Shown: positions 42,820 through 52,267, counted from the stretch's first letter. The stretch is 64,000 bases of DNA from Aeromonas piscicola (GCF_000820005.1 NZ_CDBL01000052.1:186001-250000); one strand, 5' to 3'. A program made the numbers and translations. Notes: generated from the sequence alone by a model not told the origin.

Positions 42820-44742
42820 TTACGCAGCCTGTTCGGCACCCAGCAGATCCAGAAACTCCTGGGGATCCTGGGTGCTGGCCAGCCGGTCGATGAGACCGGG
42901 TTCATCCAGTGCATTGGTCAGGCGGGTTATCACCTGCATGTGTTCGTCGTTGCGGGCGGCGATGCCGATCACCAGGCGTGCCACTTCATCGGCGCCATCG
43001 CCAAAGGCGACCCCGGCCGGATACTGGCAGATGACGATGCCGGTACGCTTCACGAACTCCTTGGCGGCTATGGTGCCGTGGGGCACGGCGATGGATTCGC
43101 CGAGGTAGGTGGAGACCAGCTGCTCGCGCTCCAGCATGGCGTTGACGTAGTCGGGCGCCACGTAGCCCCGCTCCGCCAGCAGCTTGCCGGCAGCGCGGAT
43201 GGCGGCCTCCTTGTTGTCGGCCTTGAGCCCCAGGTGCACGTCCTGACGGCTCAGGGTGAATACCTCGCTGGCCTGCGGCTCGTAGTGGTCGTCGTTGGCC
43301 GCGACCAGCAACTGCGGGTTGGCGACGTCATCGTTGGCAGCCTGGGTCAGGCTCTGCACCAGCTCCTGATAGAGGCCGTTGTCGAGGAAGTTGGTGAGCG
43401 AGATGTGGTGGGCGTTCGGCGCATGGCGACGGGCCCGCTCGGTCAGATCCTTGTGGGTGATGACCCAGTCCACCTGATCGTCGAGCTGATCGATGGCGCG
43501 GTTGGTGACGCTGATGTCGAGCCCTGCGGCCTGCACCCGCTTGCGCAGCATGCCGGCACCCATGGCGCTGGAACCCATGCCCGCATCGCAGGCAACCACT
43601 ATGTTGCGCACCGCCATCAGTTCGCCGCCCGGCTTCTTGGCCGCCGCGGTTTCGGGTTTGGCACCCTTCATGGCTTTCATCTTGCGAGTGGCTTCACCCA
43701 GGGCATCGGCCTCGTCGGCTTCCGGCTGCTGGGCACGCACGAACACGGCGGCGACCAGGAAGGAGACCAGGGTCGAGCAGATGATGGAGAGAGCGACCCC
43801 GATCAGGGAGGCTTTCGGCGTCATCAACAGCACGGCGAAGATGGAGCCCGGCGAGGCAGGGGAGACCAGACCGGCGTTGAACAGGGTCAGGGTGAAGACC
43901 CCGGTCATGCCACCGGCGATCACCGCCAGTATGAGGCGCGGGTTCATCAGCACATACGGGAAGTAGATCTCGTGGATGCCACCGAAGAAGTGAATGATGG
44001 AGGCACCGGCGGCGGACTGCTTGGCGGCGCCACGGCCGAACACCATGTAGGCCAGCAGCACGCCCATGCCCGGGCCCGGGTTCGCTTCTATCAGGAAGAA
44101 GATGGATTGACCATGCTCGGTCGCCTGCTGGATCCCCAGCGGCGAGAAGATGCCGTGGTTGATGGCGTTGTTGAGGAACAGGATCTTGGCCGGTTCGACG
44201 AAGATGGAGGTGAGCGGCAGCAGATTGTTGTCCACCAGGAAGCCAACGCCACCGGCCAGTACGCCTGAAAGTACCTTGACGAAGGGACCGATCACGAAGA
44301 AAGCGAGGATCGCCAGCAGCATGCCGATGAGGCCGGCGGAGAAGTTGTTGACCAGCATCTCGAAGCCGCTTTTGACGCGCCCTTCCATCACCTTGTCGAA
44401 GCGCTTGATGGCCCAGCCACCCAGCGGGCCGACCATCATGGCACCCATGAACATGGGGATGTCGGTCCCCACTATGACACCCATGGTGGTGATGGCACCG
44501 ACCACGCCGCCGCGCTCACCGCCCATCAGCTTGCCGCCGGTATAGCCAATCAGCAGCGGCAGCAGGTAGGTGATCATAGGGCCGACCAGCTTGGCCAAGG
44601 TTTCACTTGGCAGCCAGCCGGTGGGGATGAAGAGTGCGGTAATGAAGCCCCAGGCGATGAAGGCGCCTATGTTGGGCATGACCATATTGGACAGGAAGCG
44701 TCCAAAATTCTGTATCTTGACTTTGGTATCCGGTGATAACAT
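42820..44742 (-). CDS. mtlA: PTS mannitol transporter, EIICBA
   Basis: 640 residues. The membrane EIIC domain occupies ~1-345 (starts [25 protein letters not shown]). A linker leads to EIIB with the phosphocysteine loop [16 protein letters not shown], then EIIA with the phosphohistidine motif [15 protein letters not shown] near the C-terminus. It takes up and phosphorylates mannitol to mannitol-1-phosphate, the MtlD substrate. First gene of mtlA-mtlD-mtlR; three CRP sites lie within 315 bp upstream. Confidence 0.97.
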   Translation of the reverse strand: MLSPDTKVKIQNFGRFLSNMVMPNIGAFIAWGFITALFIPTGWLPSETLAKLVGPMITYLLPLLIGYTGGKLMGGERGGVVGAITTMGVIVGTDIPMFMGAMMVGPLGGWAIKRFDKVMEGRVKSGFEMLVNNFSAGLIGMLLAILAFFVIGPFVKVLSGVLAGGVGFLVDNNLLPLTSIFVEPAKILFLNNAINHGIFSPLGIQQATEHGQSIFFLIEANPGPGMGVLLAYMVFGRGAAKQSAAGASIIHFFGGIHEIYFPYVLMNPRLILAVIAGGMTGVFTLTLFNAGLVSPASPGSIFAVLLMTPKASLIGVALSIICSTLVSFLVAAVFVRAQQPEADEADALGEATRKMKAMKGAKPETAAAKKPGGELMAVRNIVVACDAGMGSSAMGAGMLRKRVQAAGLDISVTNRAIDQLDDQVDWVITHKDLTERARRHAPNAHHISLTNFLDNGLYQELVQSLTQAANDDVANPQLLVAANDDHYEPQASEVFTLSRQDVHLGLKADNKEAAIRAAGKLLAERGYVAPDYVNAMLEREQLVSTYLGESIAVPHGTIAAKEFVKRTGIVICQYPAGVAFGDGADEVARLVIGIAARNDEHMQVITRLTNALDEPGLIDRLASTQDPQEFLDLLGAEQAA

Positions 44743-44922
44743 GTCGGGACCCCGTTTTAAGCCTGTTTGATTAAAAGTGGTAGTCGGGATGACGGGTTTT
44801 GCCGAACCCCCATCCCAGTCGTCTAAGCAACTTCAATCTACCAGCTTGTGATCAAATTAGGCTGAAAACGGGGTGTCTTGTGACCCACCTCTCAAATACC
44901 CAGGCCACCCCCCTCCCTTCAT

Positions 44923-44938
44923 GGTGACGTAGATCACA
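44923..44938. promoter_or_regulatory. CRP site 1 upstream of mtlA
   Basis: GGTGACGTAGATCACA matches TGTGA-N6-TCACA except for one base, 181 bp upstream of the mtlA start. Confidence 0.7.
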
Positions 44939-44995
44939 TTCAGGCGCTGTAGTTTGGCTACATTTCGATCTTTCCTGCTAAGTACACAGATTTAA

Positions 44996-45011
44996 TGTGA
45001 GCAATATCACC
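44996..45011. promoter_or_regulatory. CRP site 2 upstream of mtlA
   Basis: TGTGAGCAATATCACC matches the CRP consensus at nine of ten conserved bases. Confidence 0.7.
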
Positions 45012-45040
45012 TTATGTGGTTTGCGCAAACCAGCTGTCAA

Positions 45041-45056
45041 TGTGATTTGAGTCACA
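45041..45056. promoter_or_regulatory. CRP site 3 upstream of mtlA (perfect consensus)
   Basis: TGTGATTTGAGTCACA matches TGTGA-N6-TCACA at all ten conserved bases. With the other two it forms a CRP array like that in front of E. coli mtlA. The rest of the 455-bp gap (44743-45197) shows no gene. Confidence 0.75.
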
Positions 45057-45197
45057 AATACATTATTTGTATTCAAATGGGGCGATCGTAGTGACCTCCA
45101 ATCGGCGAGTCTGAGCGATGGATTCTTCGATTTATGTCGTTAATAACCAATGAGTCAATTATTTTGTAACCCACTTTCAGCTTTCCACTCAGCTCCT

Positions 45198-46244
45198 TCA
45201 GCCGCACAGCCGGCGCATCACCCCTTCCAGCAGGCCCCGATCGAAGCGTTGACTCCACAGATTGGCAAACAGCAGTGCCGCCAGGGCGAAGAGGACGGCG
45301 GCCAGCACCACCTCGGGCAGATTTTGCCCCTGCAGCCAGCCCAGCGCCTCCAGCACGCCCATGCCGAGCATGATGTGGGCAATATAGAGGGTCAGCGTCT
45401 GCCGTCCGACCGGCAGCCAGACCCGCCACCAGCGCGCATGGGGCAGGGCGCGGTCAAGCCAGAGGCAGAGCGCGATCAGGGTGCTGGCCGCTCCCATGCC
45501 AAACAGCAGGTAGAGCGGGGCCGGAGGTATGGGTTGGGTCGCCAGCAGAGGCGCCAGCTCAGGCAGGGGAAACAGTGCCTGCAGCCAGAGCGACAGCCCC
45601 TTGGCCAGCCCCATGGCACTCAGCCCGCCGACCAGCAGCCAGCGCTGTACGGTTGCACTCGCGAGGGCCTGGCGGCTCAACCAGAGGCCGTAGAGCAGAA
45701 AGCCCAGCCAGGGCACCACGGGGTGCCAGCCATTGAACAGCAGATTGCGGACGAAGCAGTGCAGGGTCCAGAACTCGGGATAGCTGAAGCTGTGCCACTG
45801 CCAGCCCTGATCGTAATTGAAGTGAAACAGCAGGCTGACGAAGCCCGCCGCCAGCAGTGGGATCAGGGCGAGCAGCCAGAGGGAGGGCAGCCGCAGACAG
45901 CAGGTCCCCAGCAGGAAGTAGACGGCGTAGTAGTGGATGATATCGGCGGGAAATACCAGATAGTTGAGCAGCCCCAGGATCAGCAGGAACAGAGCCCGCC
46001 TGGTCGTGTGGCGCATGGCTGCCGGCCAGCTCAGCTTGCGGGTCGAGAGACCCAGGCCTATGCCTGCCAGCACCACGAAGCTGGCGGCGGAGCGCCCCTC
46101 CAGCGCATCCAGCAGGGCTTTGAGCCAGTCAGGCCCGCCCGTCAGCACCCCCATGGCGATGCGAAAGTTCACCAGTACCATGCCGAGCAGGGCCATGGCA
46201 CGGGCCAGATCCACTCCTTCCAGTCGGTTGGATGACGATGTCAT
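45198..46244 (-). CDS. DUF418 family membrane protein
   Basis: 348 residues, about ten hydrophobic helices. N-terminus RLEGVDLARAMALLGMVLVNF and C-terminal DUF418 core (WVPVGRQTLTLYIAHIMLGMGVLE-like region VGRQTLTLYIAHIMLG) are typical of the YeiB/DUF418 group, related to membrane acyltransferases. Substrate unknown. ATG 46244 is the family start. The TetR-type gene lies directly upstream (34 bp), so they form a regulator-target operon. Confidence 0.87.
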   Translation of the reverse strand: MTSSSNRLEGVDLARAMALLGMVLVNFRIAMGVLTGGPDWLKALLDALEGRSAASFVVLAGIGLGLSTRKLSWPAAMRHTTRRALFLLILGLLNYLVFPADIIHYYAVYFLLGTCCLRLPSLWLLALIPLLAAGFVSLLFHFNYDQGWQWHSFSYPEFWTLHCFVRNLLFNGWHPVVPWLGFLLYGLWLSRQALASATVQRWLLVGGLSAMGLAKGLSLWLQALFPLPELAPLLATQPIPPAPLYLLFGMGAASTLIALCLWLDRALPHARWWRVWLPVGRQTLTLYIAHIMLGMGVLEALGWLQGQNLPEVVLAAVLFALAALLFANLWSQRFDRGLLEGVMRRLCG

Positions 46245-46278
46245 GAGCGGTTTGCCTCGCAGGAGATGAATCCATGGC

Positions 46279-46872
46279 TCAGTTGGCCGGGCCCAGCAGC
46301 AAGTCCAGCAGCTGTGGCAGCCGTTGCGCCGCTGAGGGCTGATCCGGATGGAGAGCAAGTGCATCGCGCACGGCCTGCCCCTCCAGTGCGTCCAGCAGCA
46401 GCTGGGCGGTGAGAGCGGGGTCCAGTCTTGCCTCCAGACATCCCTCCTGCTGTCCCCGCCGTACCGTATTGGCAAGGGCATCGCACAGCTGGCGCTGGTT
46501 GCTGGCGAAGGTGGCGGCCATCTCGGGGTGGCGGGTCAGCTCGGCCAGGATCTCGGTGCCGAGCAGCAGGTTCTCCGGGATCAGCGACCAGGCCAGGTAG
46601 CCGGCGGCGAAGCGGGCCAGAGCGGCACGGGCTGGTCCCAGGGTCAGCTCATCCAGCAGGGGTTGCAGCTCGGCGGCCTCCAGCGAGGCGATCAGGGCGA
46701 TCAGCTCCTCCTTGCGGGCGAAGTGGTTGTAGAGGTTGCCCAGACTCACCCCGGCGGCGGTGGCTATGTCGCGCATTCCGGTCTGGTGGAAGCCCCGCTC
46801 GATGAAGCAGCCGAGGGCAGCCTGGATGATCTGCTCCCGCCGCTGCTCCAGGCGGTTGTGATTGATGGACAT
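46279..46872 (-). CDS. TetR-family repressor
   Basis: 197 residues. The N-terminal TetR helix-turn-helix reads RREQIIQAALGCFIERGFHQTGMRDIATAAGVSLGNLYNHFARKEEL. The C-terminal ligand domain is helical and not assignable to an inducer. The ATG at 46872 lies 33 bp from a 18-bp near-perfect palindrome, its probable autoregulatory operator. Likely represses itself and the DUF418 membrane protein downstream. Confidence 0.93.
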   Translation of the reverse strand: MSINHNRLEQRREQIIQAALGCFIERGFHQTGMRDIATAAGVSLGNLYNHFARKEELIALIASLEAAELQPLLDELTLGPARAALARFAAGYLAWSLIPENLLLGTEILAELTRHPEMAATFASNQRQLCDALANTVRRGQQEGCLEARLDPALTAQLLLDALEGQAVRDALALHPDQPSAAQRLPQLLDLLLGPAN

Positions 46873-46904
46873 GGTCGGCTTCCTCTCTGCTGGTCGATAT
46901 TTAG

Positions 46905-46922
46905 TGAGCGAACGTTCGTTCA
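46905..46922. promoter_or_regulatory. Probable TetR operator
   Basis: TGAGCGAACGTTCGTTCA is an 18-bp palindrome with one mismatched pair centred on AACGTT, of the GAACG/CGTTC type used by many TetR regulators. It sits just upstream of the repressor gene. From 46923 to the rnb terminator at 47242 I see no gene. Confidence 0.7.
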
Positions 46923-47241
46923 TTTGTGATGTTCACCTTATCTCCGGTGTGAAAAAGAAGCAAGCCACAGTTAGCCAAGAGGAGGCATCTCCTTGGTCGG
47001 AAGACTCCAGGGCGAGCCATGCGTCCGCCGAGCGGCCAGTGACGTTCTCGAATAACCCGGTCCCCAGGCCGGTCGGCGTCATGGCTGGCCTCCCCGTGGC
47101 AGAGGGTGAGTCTCCCCTGGCCATTACTTCGTCGGGCCGCCTGCTCATCACAGAGCATTCGCCTGCTGGCTCAAGGGAGTATGGAGGCTGGTTGCGGGCG
47201 GGGGCATTCTCTTTCTGCTGGCCGTGAACAACGGCTATAAA

Positions 47242-47265
47242 AAAGCCCGCAGGGTTGCGGGCTTT
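47242..47265. terminator. Terminator of rnb
   Basis: AAAGCCCGCA/TGCGGGCTTT with a short loop, followed on the minus strand by TTTTATA. Confidence 0.88.
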
Positions 47266-47292
47266 ATAGATATCCAGTTGCTGACGCCGGGC

Positions 47293-49344
47293 TTATTCCG
47301 CTTTGGGGGCGGCCTCTGCAGGAGCGTCAGTGCTCTCGGCTGCAGTGCTCTCGGTCACTGCGCTGTCGGCCACAGGGGCTTCCGGTGCCGGACCCGGCAC
47401 CAGATCCACCGCCGGTTTGGCGATGAGGGAGCGGGTATCTTCTACCGCCTCGGTCAGCTTGACCTCGATGATCTGGCCCAGCTCATAGACCACTTCGGTC
47501 TTGTCCAGGTAGACGCGGCCGTTGTCCCAGTTGCACTCCAGTCGCTCCTTGTTGTCCAGGATATGGCGGGCGGGCATGAAGACCACGGCGCCGTTTTCCT
47601 GCAGGCGCAGTTTGAGACCGGCGCGCATCACGTCAATGATCTCGGCATTGAACACCTTGTCGGTGCCGGCATCGGCCTTGAGGTAACGGACATAGAGCCA
47701 GTCGCCGATGTCGCGTTCCACCCTGCGGTGCAGGCGGCGGCACTCGGTCAGGTGCTCGGTCAGCTCCTGGCTTGGGCGCTCACCCGGGGTCTTGCCGGCG
47801 ATGACGGCTTTGAGCAGGCGATGGTTGACCATGTCGCCGTACTTGCGGATCGGGGAAGTCCAGGTGGCGTAGGCATCCAGACCCAGGCCGTAGTGGGCGC
47901 CCGGCTCGGCGGACATCAGTGCATAGCTTTGGAAGCGGCGGATCTTGCCGTCCAGCCAGCGGGTGTCCAGGTTGTCTATCCAGCGGCGCAGGGCGCAGAA
48001 ACCGGTCAGGCTGGCGATCTCTTCCTTCTCGAACGGGGCCTCGGCGCTTTTCAGCAGGTCGATGGCGCCGTCGAGGGACTCTTCATCGAACCCTGTGTGG
48101 ACGTTGAAGATGCCGTAGCCGACGCTCTTGCCCAGTACGCGACCGGCGCAGATGTTGGCGGCGATCATCGACTCTTCGATCATGCGGTTGGCGATGCGGC
48201 GCGGCTCCACGTGGATGGCCAGCACGGCACCGTTCTCACCCAGCTCGAAGTCGTAGTCGGGTCTGTCCGGGAACACCAGGGCATGCTCGGTGCGCCACGC
48301 GATGCGTGCCTCTGTCATGGCCTTCATCAGCGGCAGCTGGGCCATGACGCCTGCGTCTATGGTCAGCTCCTTGCCATGTTCGGCCCAGTCGGAGACTTCG
48401 TCATAGTTGAGGCGGGCGTGGGAGCAGATGCGGGCGGCGAAGAACTCGGTCTCTTCCAGCAGCAGGCCATCTTCGGCGATCAGCAGACGGGCGCACAGGG
48501 TGTTGCGCTCCTCGCCCTCTTTCAGGGAGCAGAGCTCATCCGAGAGGGTGCGCGGAATCATGGGCACGTTGCGGCCCGGCATGTAGACGGTGAAGGCGCG
48601 CTGGGCGGCTTCCTTGTCCAGCTCGCTGCCTTCGGCCACATAGGCGGTCGGATCGGCGATGGCGACCAGCAATTCCCAGCCGTTGTCCAGCTTGCGGATG
48701 GACAGGGCGTCATCCATGTCCTTGGTTTTGGCGCCATCTATGGTGAAGAAGGGGACTGCGGTCAGGTCGGTGCGCGGCAGCTCTTCCTCTTCGATGACGT
48801 TCCACTCGGGCAGGTCGGCCGGTTCAATCTGGGCCAGGTTGTGGCGCGCCAGCACTACCCACCAGGGCACGTTGTGGTCTTCCTGATCGGCGATCTTGTG
48901 GCTGATCTCGGCGGAGAAGTTGCCATCACTCAGGGCGTGGCGCTTGAGGGTCGCCACCACCCAGTCCCCTTCCTTGAAGGACTTCTCATCCAGACCCTTC
49001 TTGGCGCGGGCCTTGATGGCGTCCTTGATCAGCGGATGGTCCGGCACCACGTTGAGGCGGTCGCGGAACATCTTCACGCGACCGACGAAGCGGGTCACCG
49101 CCTGCTCCAGCAGGGCATCCGGCTCGGCCACTTCCTTCTCTTTTTCGGTACGGATCAGGGCGCTCACCCGGTCACCGTGCATCACCTTTTTCATGTAGGG
49201 GGGCGGCACGAAATAGCTGGTCTTCTCATCGACTTCCAGAAAGCCGAAGCCCCGGTCCGAGGCGCGGATAACACCCTCTTTCTTGGGGATGTTTTCGCGG
49301 ATTTGTTGCTTGAGCTGGGCCAGCAGCGGATTGTCTTGGAACAT
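47293..49344 (-). CDS. rnb: Exoribonuclease II
   Basis: 3'-5' hydrolytic exoribonuclease for mRNA turnover. 683 residues from ATG 49344. Cold-shock domains are at the N-terminus (GVIRASDRGFGFLEVDEKTSYFVPPP). The RNB catalytic centre contains TIDGAKTKDMDDALSIRKL with the metal-binding aspartates, followed by the S1 domain (AEIIDVMRAGLKLRLQENGAVVFM). After the S1 domain there is a ~30-residue Ala/Glu/Ser/Thr-rich tail (SAVTESTAAESTDAPAEAA). The smaller N-terminal domain set and length identify RNase II rather than RNase R. Confidence 0.95.
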   Translation of the reverse strand: MFQDNPLLAQLKQQIRENIPKKEGVIRASDRGFGFLEVDEKTSYFVPPPYMKKVMHGDRVSALIRTEKEKEVAEPDALLEQAVTRFVGRVKMFRDRLNVVPDHPLIKDAIKARAKKGLDEKSFKEGDWVVATLKRHALSDGNFSAEISHKIADQEDHNVPWWVVLARHNLAQIEPADLPEWNVIEEEELPRTDLTAVPFFTIDGAKTKDMDDALSIRKLDNGWELLVAIADPTAYVAEGSELDKEAAQRAFTVYMPGRNVPMIPRTLSDELCSLKEGEERNTLCARLLIAEDGLLLEETEFFAARICSHARLNYDEVSDWAEHGKELTIDAGVMAQLPLMKAMTEARIAWRTEHALVFPDRPDYDFELGENGAVLAIHVEPRRIANRMIEESMIAANICAGRVLGKSVGYGIFNVHTGFDEESLDGAIDLLKSAEAPFEKEEIASLTGFCALRRWIDNLDTRWLDGKIRRFQSYALMSAEPGAHYGLGLDAYATWTSPIRKYGDMVNHRLLKAVIAGKTPGERPSQELTEHLTECRRLHRRVERDIGDWLYVRYLKADAGTDKVFNAEIIDVMRAGLKLRLQENGAVVFMPARHILDNKERLECNWDNGRVYLDKTEVVYELGQIIEVKLTEAVEDTRSLIAKPAVDLVPGPAPEAPVADSAVTESTAAESTDAPAEAAPKAE

Positions 49345-49430
49345 AAGTGAGGAACCTGAGTGGAGACCTGATGAAGAAACGCCCAGCACTATACGTTTTT
49401 ACCCCCTCAAAGCCAAGGTGAATGGCCCCG

Positions 49431-50330
49431 TCAACCGGGTTGCAGTGCGCGGCGCCCCTCGCTGATCAGACGCTGGGAGATCTGCTTGTGCAACCCGCGC
49501 TCCAGCACCCAGCGGTGCCAGTAGAGGCGCTCGATGAGGTGATATGAGGGGCTGAGATCGAGCAGTCTCCCCTGGGCCAGCTGCTGGCGGATCTGCAGTT
49601 CAGGGATGAGACAGTAGGCTAGCCCCTGCTCGGCCATGGCGACGAAGGCTTCCGACGAGCGCACCGTGTGGCAGGGATAGCCGCCGGGTTCCAGCCCGAA
49701 GTGGCGCGCCATGAAGCTCACATGCATGTCGTCGCGCTGATCGAAGGCCACTGCAGGTGCCTTTGCCAGTGCCGACGGAGTGAGCCCGGCGGGAAAGTGA
49801 CGGGCGACGAAGGCGGGGCTGGCGGTGAGCAGGTAGCGCATCTCGCCGAGCTCGTCGACGCAGCAGCCCGCCAGTGGCTGGCCGTGCAGGCTGACGGCAC
49901 CGAAGGCTTTACCCTCGCGTACCCGGTCCAGGGTGCGGCACTCGTCATCCACCAGCAGGTTCAGCTCTATGGGGTGCTGCTCCAGCAGAGGGGCGAGGGC
50001 TGGCAGGAACCAGGTCGCCAGGCTGTCGGCGTTGACCGCTATGCTGACCCGTATCGGGGCCTGCGGTTCGTCGGGTGCGATCTCGCCTGCCAGCTCCAGT
50101 TCCAGCTGGCGCACCTGGCGGTAGTGGGCCAGCAGCTTCTGGCCAAGAGGGGTCGCCTGTAGTGGCTGGCTGCGAATGAGCAGTGGCTCGGCAAACTGCT
50201 GTTCCAGCTGCTTGATGCGCTGGGAGATGGCGGACTGGGTGATGTGCAGGCGCTGGGCGGCGCGCTCGAAGTTCTGCTCCTGCATCACGGCATCCAGTGC
50301 CAGCAGCAGCTTGTAGTCCAACGCCTTCAT
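49431..50330 (-). CDS. argP: LysR-family regulator ArgP (IciA)
   Basis: 299 residues. N-terminal helix-turn-helix LDYKLLLALDAVMQEQNFERAAQRLHITQSAISQRIKQLEQQF closely follows E. coli ArgP, and the effector domain continues as expected (PIRVSIAVNADSLATWFLPAL, DDECRTLDRVREGKAFGAVS). ArgP senses arginine and lysine and activates argO; an argO homologue lies 2 kb away at 52268. iciA/argP next to an AHL synthase gene is the arrangement reported in Aeromonas. Confidence 0.93.
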   Translation of the reverse strand: MKALDYKLLLALDAVMQEQNFERAAQRLHITQSAISQRIKQLEQQFAEPLLIRSQPLQATPLGQKLLAHYRQVRQLELELAGEIAPDEPQAPIRVSIAVNADSLATWFLPALAPLLEQHPIELNLLVDDECRTLDRVREGKAFGAVSLHGQPLAGCCVDELGEMRYLLTASPAFVARHFPAGLTPSALAKAPAVAFDQRDDMHVSFMARHFGLEPGGYPCHTVRSSEAFVAMAEQGLAYCLIPELQIRQQLAQGRLLDLSPSYHLIERLYWHRWVLERGLHKQISQRLISEGRRALQPG

Positions 50331-50364
50331 CAGCATTCCTTATCAGAGAAAGTATTTAGAAGAA

Positions 50365-50559
50365 ATGCTACTGGAGAGATGGCAGGACGACAACGTAACT
50401 CTGACCGGATCGCCGAGAGGCACGGTTGGCGTGGTGTGCGGGGTGAAAGCGGGTTTGTCACTGCGAGATGTGACAGTGGTGGTCAAAAGGTATTCGGTGG
50501 ATACTCTTTTGCGTCCGTTTTTGCATGGGGTGGAAACGGGCCATAGCGAGAACTTTTAA
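50365..50559 (+). CDS. Possible small protein or RNA gene between argP and ahyI
   Basis: 64-codon frame (MLLERWQDDNVTLTGSPRGT..., ending VETGHSENF) whose stop codon overlaps a strong plus-strand terminator at 50558-50587. The terminator is oriented for a plus-strand transcript, and no other plus gene is near, which supports a transcript here. No good ribosome-binding site precedes the ATG, the protein matches nothing I know, and many codons are atypical for the GC-rich neighbours. A small regulatory RNA is therefore equally possible. Confidence 0.3.
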   Translation: MLLERWQDDNVTLTGSPRGTVGVVCGVKAGLSLRDVTVVVKRYSVDTLLRPFLHGVETGHSENF

Positions 50560-50587
50560 TCCCGGGCCTTATCCCGGGATTTTTTTT
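50558..50587 (+). terminator. Terminator oriented away from argP, toward ahyI
   Basis: 9-bp stem AATCCCGGG/CCCGGGATT with loop CCTTAT, ending in eight T on the plus strand. On the minus strand it lacks a T-tract, so it is a poor terminator for ahyI. Confidence 0.8.
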
Positions 50588-50596
50588 ATGTGGCGT

Positions 50597-51220
50597 TTAC
50601 TCGGTGACCAGTTCCCTGGCATCGGCATACTCGCCCTGCATGGGGTGGCCGACGGCACGGGCAAAACGTTCATCCAGATGAAAGCGGATACCGACCCCGC
50701 GCACGGCGCCCAGATCCACTGCCTGACGGTGACCGAGTCGCTCGATGGGCAGGCCGAGACGGCGGAAGATGCGCTCCACCGGCAGGCTGACCACGGCGAC
50801 CAGTTCCCGGATCCCCTTCGCCCTGGCGAAGGCATAGACCTCGCGGAAGATGATGCAGGTCAGCTCGCTCACCCCGTTGCTCATGCGCGGCGCCCGGTTG
50901 GCGTCGATGGCGAGGCGGGTCAGTTCCCACACGTCGTTGCTGCGCGGCGGTGCCTCACCGGCGAGAGCGGTGGGGAATATGCTGGGCAGCATGTAGTCCT
51001 GGGCGCAACTGAGCAGCCGGATGCAGCCGCACAGGCCCTCTTCGTCCTCGATCAGCACCCAATGGGTGTCCGGGGTGTCGAAGCTGTCCTGCTCCAGACC
51101 ACGGTGGGACTCCACATCCCAGCCGAGGCGATCGGAGAAGACGCGATTACGGAAGCGATAAAGCTCGTTTTCTACCTCCCATCTGGGGTGTTCTTTTAAT
51201 TTTCCTTTGAAAACAAGCAT
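50597..51220 (-). CDS. ahyI: N-acyl-homoserine lactone synthase, LuxI family
   Basis: 207 residues. Makes AHL signals from S-adenosylmethionine and acyl-ACP (C4-HSL in known Aeromonas enzymes). Conserved residues visible: Arg in YRFRNRVF, Phe and Trp in VFSDRLGW, Asp/Asp in QDSFDTPD, Arg in GCIRLL, the ELTR motif (WELTRLAI) and late Arg residues in FRRLGLPIERLG. It is divergent from the LuxR gene, with 62 bp between. Gene order argP-ahyI-ahyR identifies the Aeromonas locus. Confidence 0.97.
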   Translation of the reverse strand: MLVFKGKLKEHPRWEVENELYRFRNRVFSDRLGWDVESHRGLEQDSFDTPDTHWVLIEDEEGLCGCIRLLSCAQDYMLPSIFPTALAGEAPPRSNDVWELTRLAIDANRAPRMSNGVSELTCIIFREVYAFARAKGIRELVAVVSLPVERIFRRLGLPIERLGHRQAVDLGAVRGVGIRFHLDERFARAVGHPMQGEYADARELVTE

Positions 51221-51260
51221 TCAGATGTCTCCATTTCAGTGTTCGGCGCTATAATCGAGG

Positions 51261-51272
51261 CCCTGGCCAGGG
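51261..51272. promoter_or_regulatory. Palindrome in the ahyI-ahyR intergenic region
   Basis: CCCTGGCCAGGG is a perfect 12-bp palindrome in the leader of ahyR. It resembles a contracted lux box (CTG...CAG) but is too short for the 20-bp consensus, so the assignment is tentative. TATAAT (51251-51256) lies just before it and could be the ahyR -10. Confidence 0.4.
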
Positions 51273-51282
51273 GGGCTAGCAT

Positions 51283-52065
51283 ATGAAACAAGACCAACTG
51301 CTTGAGTACCTCGAACATTTCACTTCGGTAACAGACGGGGATCGTTTGGCCGAGTTGATCGGTCGATTCACGCTCGGTATGGGCTATGACTACTACCGGT
51401 TCGCGCTGATCATTCCCATGTCGATGCAAAGGCCCAAGGTGGTGCTGTTCAATCAGTGCCCCGACTCCTGGGTGCAGGCCTATACGGCCAACCATATGCT
51501 GGCCTGTGATCCCATCATTCAGCTGGCCCGCAAGCAGACCTTGCCCATTTATTGGAACCGGCTGGAAGGACGGGCGCGTTTTCTGCAAGAGGGCAGTCTG
51601 GATGTGATGGGGTTGGCGGCGGAGTTCGGGCTACGCAACGGCATCTCGTTTCCGCTGCACGGTGCGGCGGGGGAAAACGGCATACTGTCGTTCATCACCG
51701 CCGAGCGGGCGTCGAGCGATCTGCTGCTGGAGTCCTCGCCCATCCTCTCCTGGATGTCCAACTACATCTTCGAGGCGGCGATCCGGATTGTGCGGGTCAG
51801 TCTGCGGGAAGATGACCCTCAGGAGGCCCTGACTGACCGGGAGACGGAATGCCTGTTCTGGGCCAGTGAAGGGAAAACGTCGGGTGAAATTGCCTGCATC
51901 CTGGGGATCACGGAACGAACCGTGAACTACCACCTCAATCAGGTCACCCGTAAAACGGGGTCGATGAATCGCTACCAGGCCATCGCCAAGGGGGTGAGCA
52001 GTGGCATTTTGCTGCCCAATCTGGAGCAGGTCGTTGTCACCAACTTCCCCAAGCTGATGCAATAA
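51283..52065 (+). CDS. ahyR: LuxR-family quorum-sensing regulator
   Basis: 260 residues. The N-terminal autoinducer-binding domain has the conserved pattern (GYDYYRFALIIPM, CPDSWVQAYTANHMLACDPI, with Trp/Tyr/Asp ligand-contact residues, and FGLRNGISFPLHG). The C-terminal LuxR helix-turn-helix reads LTDRETECLFWASEGKTSGEIACILGITERTVNYHLNQV. It binds the AhyI product and controls extracellular virulence factors in Aeromonas, which may include the collagenase and lipase here (inference). Confidence 0.97.
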   Translation: MKQDQLLEYLEHFTSVTDGDRLAELIGRFTLGMGYDYYRFALIIPMSMQRPKVVLFNQCPDSWVQAYTANHMLACDPIIQLARKQTLPIYWNRLEGRARFLQEGSLDVMGLAAEFGLRNGISFPLHGAAGENGILSFITAERASSDLLLESSPILSWMSNYIFEAAIRIVRVSLREDDPQEALTDRETECLFWASEGKTSGEIACILGITERTVNYHLNQVTRKTGSMNRYQAIAKGVSSGILLPNLEQVVVTNFPKLMQ

Positions 52066-52267
52066 AACCCAATGATTCTCGGGGCAGAGCGACAGGCTCA
52101 CAATTGTCAGATCATGCAATTGACAGTTGGTGTCGGATGGAATTCATCCCTGCCCTCAGGAATCGAGCTGATTAGGAAAATGAATCCATCAGCAGATTTA
52201 TGAATTTCTCTGGACACCCCGCCACCCTTTATAGTGCCGTCCAATTCCTCTTCTGGACGTTCACTCC

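Noticed and set aside
46862-47227. 121-codon plus-strand frame between the TetR gene and rnb
   Set aside because: It starts inside the TetR gene and crosses its operator; composition is not protein-like, and no ribosome-binding site is visible.
47224-49350. 708-codon plus-strand frame opposite rnb
   Set aside because: It is the antisense of the RNase II gene, which has all RNB motifs; the plus-strand translation shows no domain.
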